Program-made: the position numbers and the translations under genes | Notes under the pieces: generated by a model | Told to the model about the DNA's origin: nothing | The model's input: only the letters and a program-made list of their open reading frames with translations | The model's database searches: none | DNA from: Frankia sp. AgB1.9 | GTDB lineage: Bacteria > Actinomycetota > Actinomycetes > Frankiales > Frankiaceae | Direction of reading: 5' to 3' | DNA: 53,181 nt | NCBI RefSeq assembly: GCF_016786355.1 | Contig: NZ_JADWYX010000061.1 | Span: 1-53,181, forward strand | Shown here: positions 44,701-50,700 of the stretch, in pieces | Position numbering within the stretch: the stretch's first letter is position 1 | How the letters are laid out: each line of letters starts with the position of its first letter

Positions 44701-47700
44701 GTCCTGGCCGGGGCGACCGGGACGGATGACGTCGTGTTCGGGACGACCGTCGCCGGGCGGCCGACGGAGCTCGACGGCATCGACGAGGTCGTCGGCCTGT
44801 TCCTGAACACCGTCCCGGTCCGGGTCCGGCTCGATCCCCGCGAGACGGTCGGCGAGCTGCTGGACCGTGTCGCCGGCCAGCGCCTCGACCTGCTCGACCA
44901 CGAGTACCTCGGCCTCGGCGAGATCCAGCGGGCCAGCGGCCACCCGGCGCTGTTCGACACGCTCTACGTCCTGCAGAACTTCATCGACGAGGTCGCCAAC
45001 GAGCAGACCACCGCCCGCCACGGCATCGTCGGCGGGGACAGCCTCGACCACACCCACTACCCGCTGACGTTCGTCCTGTTCCCCGGGGCGCGGATCACCG
45101 TGCGGCTGGAGTACCGGGCGGACGTCGTCACCCCCGAGCTGGCCGAGGGGCTGTTCGCCCGGCTGCTCGCGATGGTCGACACCCTCAGCGGCGGCCTCGA
45201 CGCCCGGGTGGGCTCGCTGGACGCGCTGCTGCCGGCCGAGCGGGCCCGGCTGGAGCGCGACGCCGCGGCCCCGGCGCGCCCGATCGGCACGGCGACCGTC
45301 GCCGACCTGCTGGCCGACCGGGCCGGCGGCGAGCTGCGCGACGTGGTCGGGCTGGTCCTCGGCGCCGAGCGGCTGACCTACGGCGAGCTCGACGCCCGGG
45401 TGAACCAGCTGGCCCGGCTGCTGATCGCCCGCGGCGCCGGCCCGGAGACCGTGGTCGCGCTCGGGCTCGGCCGCACGGTCGACATGGTCGTCGCCCTGTT
45501 CGCCGTGCTGCGGACCGGCGCCGCGTACCTGCCGCTGGAGCTGGACCATCCGCCGGCGCGGCTGCTGGAGATGGTCGCCGACGCGCGGGCGGCGCTGCTG
45601 GTGACCAGCCGGGCGCCTGGCCGCTACCTCGCCGGGGGGCCGGACGACCTCGCCGACCAGCCGTGGCTGGTGCTCGACGACGACGCGGTCGCCGCCGAGC
45701 TCGCCGCGGCCCCGGCCGGTGCCCTGTCGGACGCAGAGCTCGGCGCCTTCGCCCGCGACCGCGCGGACCGGCTCGACCACCCGGCCTACGTGATCTACAC
45801 GTCGGGCTCGACCGGCCGGCCCAAGGGCGTCGTCACGCCCTACCGCGGGCTGACGAACATGTGGCTCAACCACCGGGACGAGATCTTCGAGCCGACCGTG
45901 GCCGCGGCCCGGCGCAGGCTGCGGATCGCGCACACCGTGTCGTTCGCCTTCGACATGTCGTGGGAGGAGCTGCTCTGGCTCGTCGAGGGCCACGAGGTGC
46001 ACATCTGCGACGAGGACCTGCGCCGCGACGCCGAGGGGCTGGTCGCCTACTGCGACCGGCACCGCATCGACGTCGTCAACGTCACCCCGACCTACGCGGC
46101 CCACCTGTTCGAGGCCGGCCTGCTCGACCGGACCGAGCCCACCGGTGACCCGGCCCCGGACGCGGTTCTGGCCGACGGCCACCAGCACCGGCCGGCCCTG
46201 GTCATGCTCGGCGGCGAGGCCGTTCCCGACTCTGTCTGGAACCGGCTGCGCGACACCGACGGGACGTCCGGCTACAACCTGTACGGCCCGACCGAGTACA
46301 CGATCAACACCCTCGGCGCCGCGACGTCCGACAGCCGGACCCCGACCGTGGGGCGGCCGATCCGCAACACCCGGGTCTACGTGCTCGACCGCTGGCTGCG
46401 CCCGGTCCCCGACGGCGCCGCCGGTGAGCTGTACATCGCCGGCGACGGCCTCGCCCGCGGCTACCTCGACCGGTTCGGCCTGACCGCGACCCGGTTCGTG
46501 GCCGACCCGATCCGGCCCGGCGAGCGGATGTACCGCACCGGCGACCTGGTGGTCCGCCGGGCCGCCGACGGCAACCTGGACTTCCTCGGCCGCACCGACG
46601 ACCAGGTCAAGATCCGGGGCCACCGGATCGAGCTGGGCGAGGTCACCGCCGCGCTCGACGCCCACGAGGCGGTCAGCCAGTCCGCGGTGATCGCGGCGCC
46701 CGACCCGGCGACCCCAGGTTCCAGCCGGCTCGTCGCCTACGTCGTCCCGGCCGAACGATCCGCCTCCGACCGGGCCGCGACCGAGGACGACCAGGTCGGC
46801 GAGTGGCGCCAGATCTACAGCGACGAGTACGAGCAGATCCCGACGGCCGTGCTCGTCGAGGACTTCGCCGGCTGGGACTCCAGCTACGACGGCCAGCCGA
46901 TCCCCGTCGAGCACATGCGGGAGTGGCGGGCGGCGACCCTCGACCGCGTCCGCGCGCTCACGCCCCGGCGGGTGCTGGAGATCGGCGTCGGCACCGGCCT
47001 GCTGCTCGGCCCGCTCGCGCCCGACTGCGAGGCCTACTGGGGCACGGACTTCGCCGCTCCCGTCCTCGCGAAGCTGCGCGCCGAGCTGGCCGGCGACCCG
47101 GACCGGTTCGGCCGTGTCGAGCTGCGCCACCAGCCGGCCCACGTGACCGACGGCCTGCCCACCTCGTTCTTCGACACGATCATCCTCAACTCGGTGATCC
47201 AGTACTTTCCGAGCGCCGGCTACCTGGCCTCGGTCCTGCGGGGCGCGCTCGACCTGCTCGCCCCGGGCGGGTCGCTGTTCGTCGGCGACGTCCGGGACCT
47301 CGGCCGACTGCGCACCTTCCACCGCGCGGTCGAGCTGGCCCGCGCGGCCGGCCCCGACGAGGCCCGGCCCGACGAAAGCCGGCCCGACGATGCCCGACTG
47401 AGCGCCGCCGTCGACCGGCGGGTCCTGCTGGAGAAGGAGCTGGTCGTCGCGCCGGCGTTCTTCGCCGAACTGGCCGGCGACGCCGACCTGGAAGTGTCCG
47501 TGCGGGTCAAGCGGGGCCGGCTGCGCAACGAGCTCACCCGGCACCGCTACGACGTCGTACTGCGCCGGCCCGACCCGGCGGCGAACGCCCCGGCGGCAGG
47601 GGACTCGACGGCAGACGATGACCTGCTCAGCCTGACCTGGGGCGCCGACGCCACCGATCTCGCCGCGGTCGGACGGCTCGTCGGCACTCGGCGGCCGGCC

Positions 47701-50700
47701 ACGGTCCGGCTCGCCGGGATTCCCGACGCCCGGATCGCCGACGAGCTGGCCGCGGCCGACCACGCGCCCGCCGGGCTGGTCGCCGTCGAGCCCGACGACG
47801 TGTACGCGCTGGCCGACGCCCTCGGCTACCAGGCGGCCCTCACCTCGCGCGCCGATGAGCCGGGGCGGCTCGACGCCCTGCTCGTGCGCGGCTCGGGCCC
47901 GGCCGCCCTCCCGGTGACCCGGCCGGCCAGCGACCCGGCCGCTCGGCCCGCCGCCGGTACGGCCCGCACGAACGACCCGACGGCGGCCCGCGCCGCAGCC
48001 GCGCTCGTCGGCCGGCTGCGCTCCGACCTGGGCGCCGTCCTGCCGGACTACCTCGTCCCGTCGGCCTTCGTGCCGCTGCCGGAGATCCCGCGCAACGCCA
48101 ACGGCAAGCTCGACGTCGCGGCGCTCCCGCCGGCCGAGCCGGTGGCGGCGAGCTCCGGCCGCCCGCCGGCCACCGCGCTGGAACGTCAGCTGGCCGAGGT
48201 GTTCGCCGACGTCCTCGGCCTGCCCGCCGTCGGCGCGGACGACGACTTCTTCGCCCTCGGCGGCCATTCGCTGCTCGCCACCCGAGTGGTCAGCCGGGCC
48301 AGGGCCGCGTTGGAGGTCGACCTCGCCATCCGCGACCTGTTCGACGCCCCCACGGTCGAGGCGCTGGCGGCGAAGCTGGCCAGCCGTACCCAGACCGCGC
48401 CCCAGCGCCCGCCGCTGGTCGCGAGGGAGCGGCCGGAGCGGATCCCGCTCTCGCCGGCGCAGCGCCGGCTCTGGCTGGTCGACCGGCTGGCCGGCGGCAC
48501 CGACGCGTACAACTACCCGCTCGCGTTCCGGCTCAGCGGCCGGCTCGACGTCGCCGCGCTGCGGGCCGCCGTCACCGACCTGGTCGGGCGGCACGAGTCG
48601 CTGCGGACGCTCATCGCCGTCGCCGACGGAGAGCCCTACCAGCGGATCCTCGATCCGGCCGCCGCGCGGCCCCGCCTCGACGTCCTCGACTGCGCCCCCG
48701 GCGAGGTGACCGCGCAGATCACCCGGGCGGCGGCGGAGCCCTTCGACCTGGCCGCCGAGGTGCCGCTGCGGCTGCAGGTGCTACGCGGCCCGGACGACGA
48801 CGCCCTCCTGGTCGTCCTGCACCACATCGTGACCGACGAGTGGTCGGACCGGCCGTTCCTGCTCGACCTGGACACCGCCTACGCGGCCCGTCTCGCCGGC
48901 CACGCACCGGACTGGGCGCCGCTCCCGGTCCAGTACGCCGACTACGCCCTCTGGCAGCAGGCGCTGCTCGCCGACCAGGACGCCGACGACGTTGCCGCCG
49001 CCGACAGCCTCGCCGCCCGCCAGCGCGCGTTCTGGCTGGAGGCGCTGCGCGGCCTGCCGGCGCAGATCCCGCTGCCGCTGGACCGGCCGCGCCCGGCGGT
49101 CCGCGACGGGGCGTCCGGCCGGGTCGTCCGGGTGCTGCCCGGCCCGGTCGCGACCGGGCTGCGGGCGCTGTGCGCCGAGACCGGCACGAGCATGTCGATG
49201 CTCGCCCACGCGGCGCTGGCCACCCTGCTGCACCGGCTGGGGTCCGGCGACGACATCCCGATCGGCGTTCCGATCGCCGGGCGGGCCGACGCCGCGCTCG
49301 AACGCCTCGTCGGCTTCTTCGTGAACACCCTGGTGATCCGGTCCGACCTGGCCGGCGACCCGACGTTCCGGGACCTGCTCGGCCGGACCCGCCAGACCGA
49401 CCTGGCCGCGTTCGACCACCAGGACCTGCCGTTCGAGGACGTCGTCGCCGCGGTGAACCCGCGCCGTGACCCCGGGGTCAACCCGCTGTTCCAGGTGATG
49501 GCCGGCTACCACCACCTGGCCGACGACGACCGCGACCTGCTCGGCGGTCCGGTGACCTTCCTGAACCCCGAGGTCGGGACCGCCAAGTTCGACCTGGACG
49601 TGACGTTCGTCGACCGGGCCGCGCGCAACGAGATCACCGTGCTGGTCGAGTTCGCCACCGACGTCATCGAGCCGGTCGGCGGCACCCGGCTGGCCGACCG
49701 GCTGCTGCGGCTGCTGGCCGAGATCGTCCGTGACCCGGACGTCCCGGTCGGCCGGCTGGAGATCGTCGACGAATCCGAACGCGCGGCGGCCCTGCGTGCC
49801 GCGGCCGGCCCGACCCGGGCGCTGCCCGCTCTCGGCGGGGCGACGGTGCCGGATCTGCTCGCCCGCGCGGTAGCCGCGTACCCGGACCGGGTCGCGCTGG
49901 TCACCGGCCAGGGCCGGACGACGTTCGCGCGGCTCGCGGACGAGGTCGAGCGGATCGCCGGGCTGGTGCGCCGGCTCGCCGCCGGCCCGGAGGCCGTCGT
50001 CGCGCTCGCGCTGCCGCGGGCCCACATGGTCCCGGCGATCTTCGGTGTGCTGGCGGCCGGCGCGAGCTACCTGCCGATCGACGTCGAGCAGCCGGCCGAC
50101 CGGCTGGCGTTCCTGCTCGGCGACGCGGCGCCGGCGGCAGTCCTCACCACCCGGGCCCTCGCCGACCGGCTGCCGGCCGTACCGACACCCGTGCACGCCC
50201 TGGAAGACCCGGCGCCCGGCGACCCGGGCCGGCCCGGACCGGCGCCGGCCGGCCGGGCCGGGCTCGACCCGGACGCGGCGGCCAGCGTGATCTACACGTC
50301 GGGCTCGACCGGCGTTCCCAAGGCGGTCGTCGGCACCCACCGGGGCCTGGTGAACCTGTTCGCCTCGCACCTGGTCGACCTCATCGAGCCGGCCGAGCAC
50401 GCCGCCGGCCCCGACGGGGGTGCCCGGCGCGTCCTGCACGCCGCCTCGTTCAGCTTCGACGGCTCGTGGGAGCCGCTGCTGTGGCTGCTGGCCGGGCACG
50501 AGACGCACGTCGTCGACGAGTCCGTCGCGCGGGACGCGGCCGCCCTCGTCGACTACGTCGAGCGGACCCGGGTCGACGTGCTCGACCTGACCCCGACCTA
50601 CCTGCAGGAACTGCTGAACCACGGGTTCCTGCGGCCCGAGGGCCATCGGCCGGGCGTGCTCCTGGTCGGCGGCGAGGCGACCCCGGCGCCGCTGTGGGAA

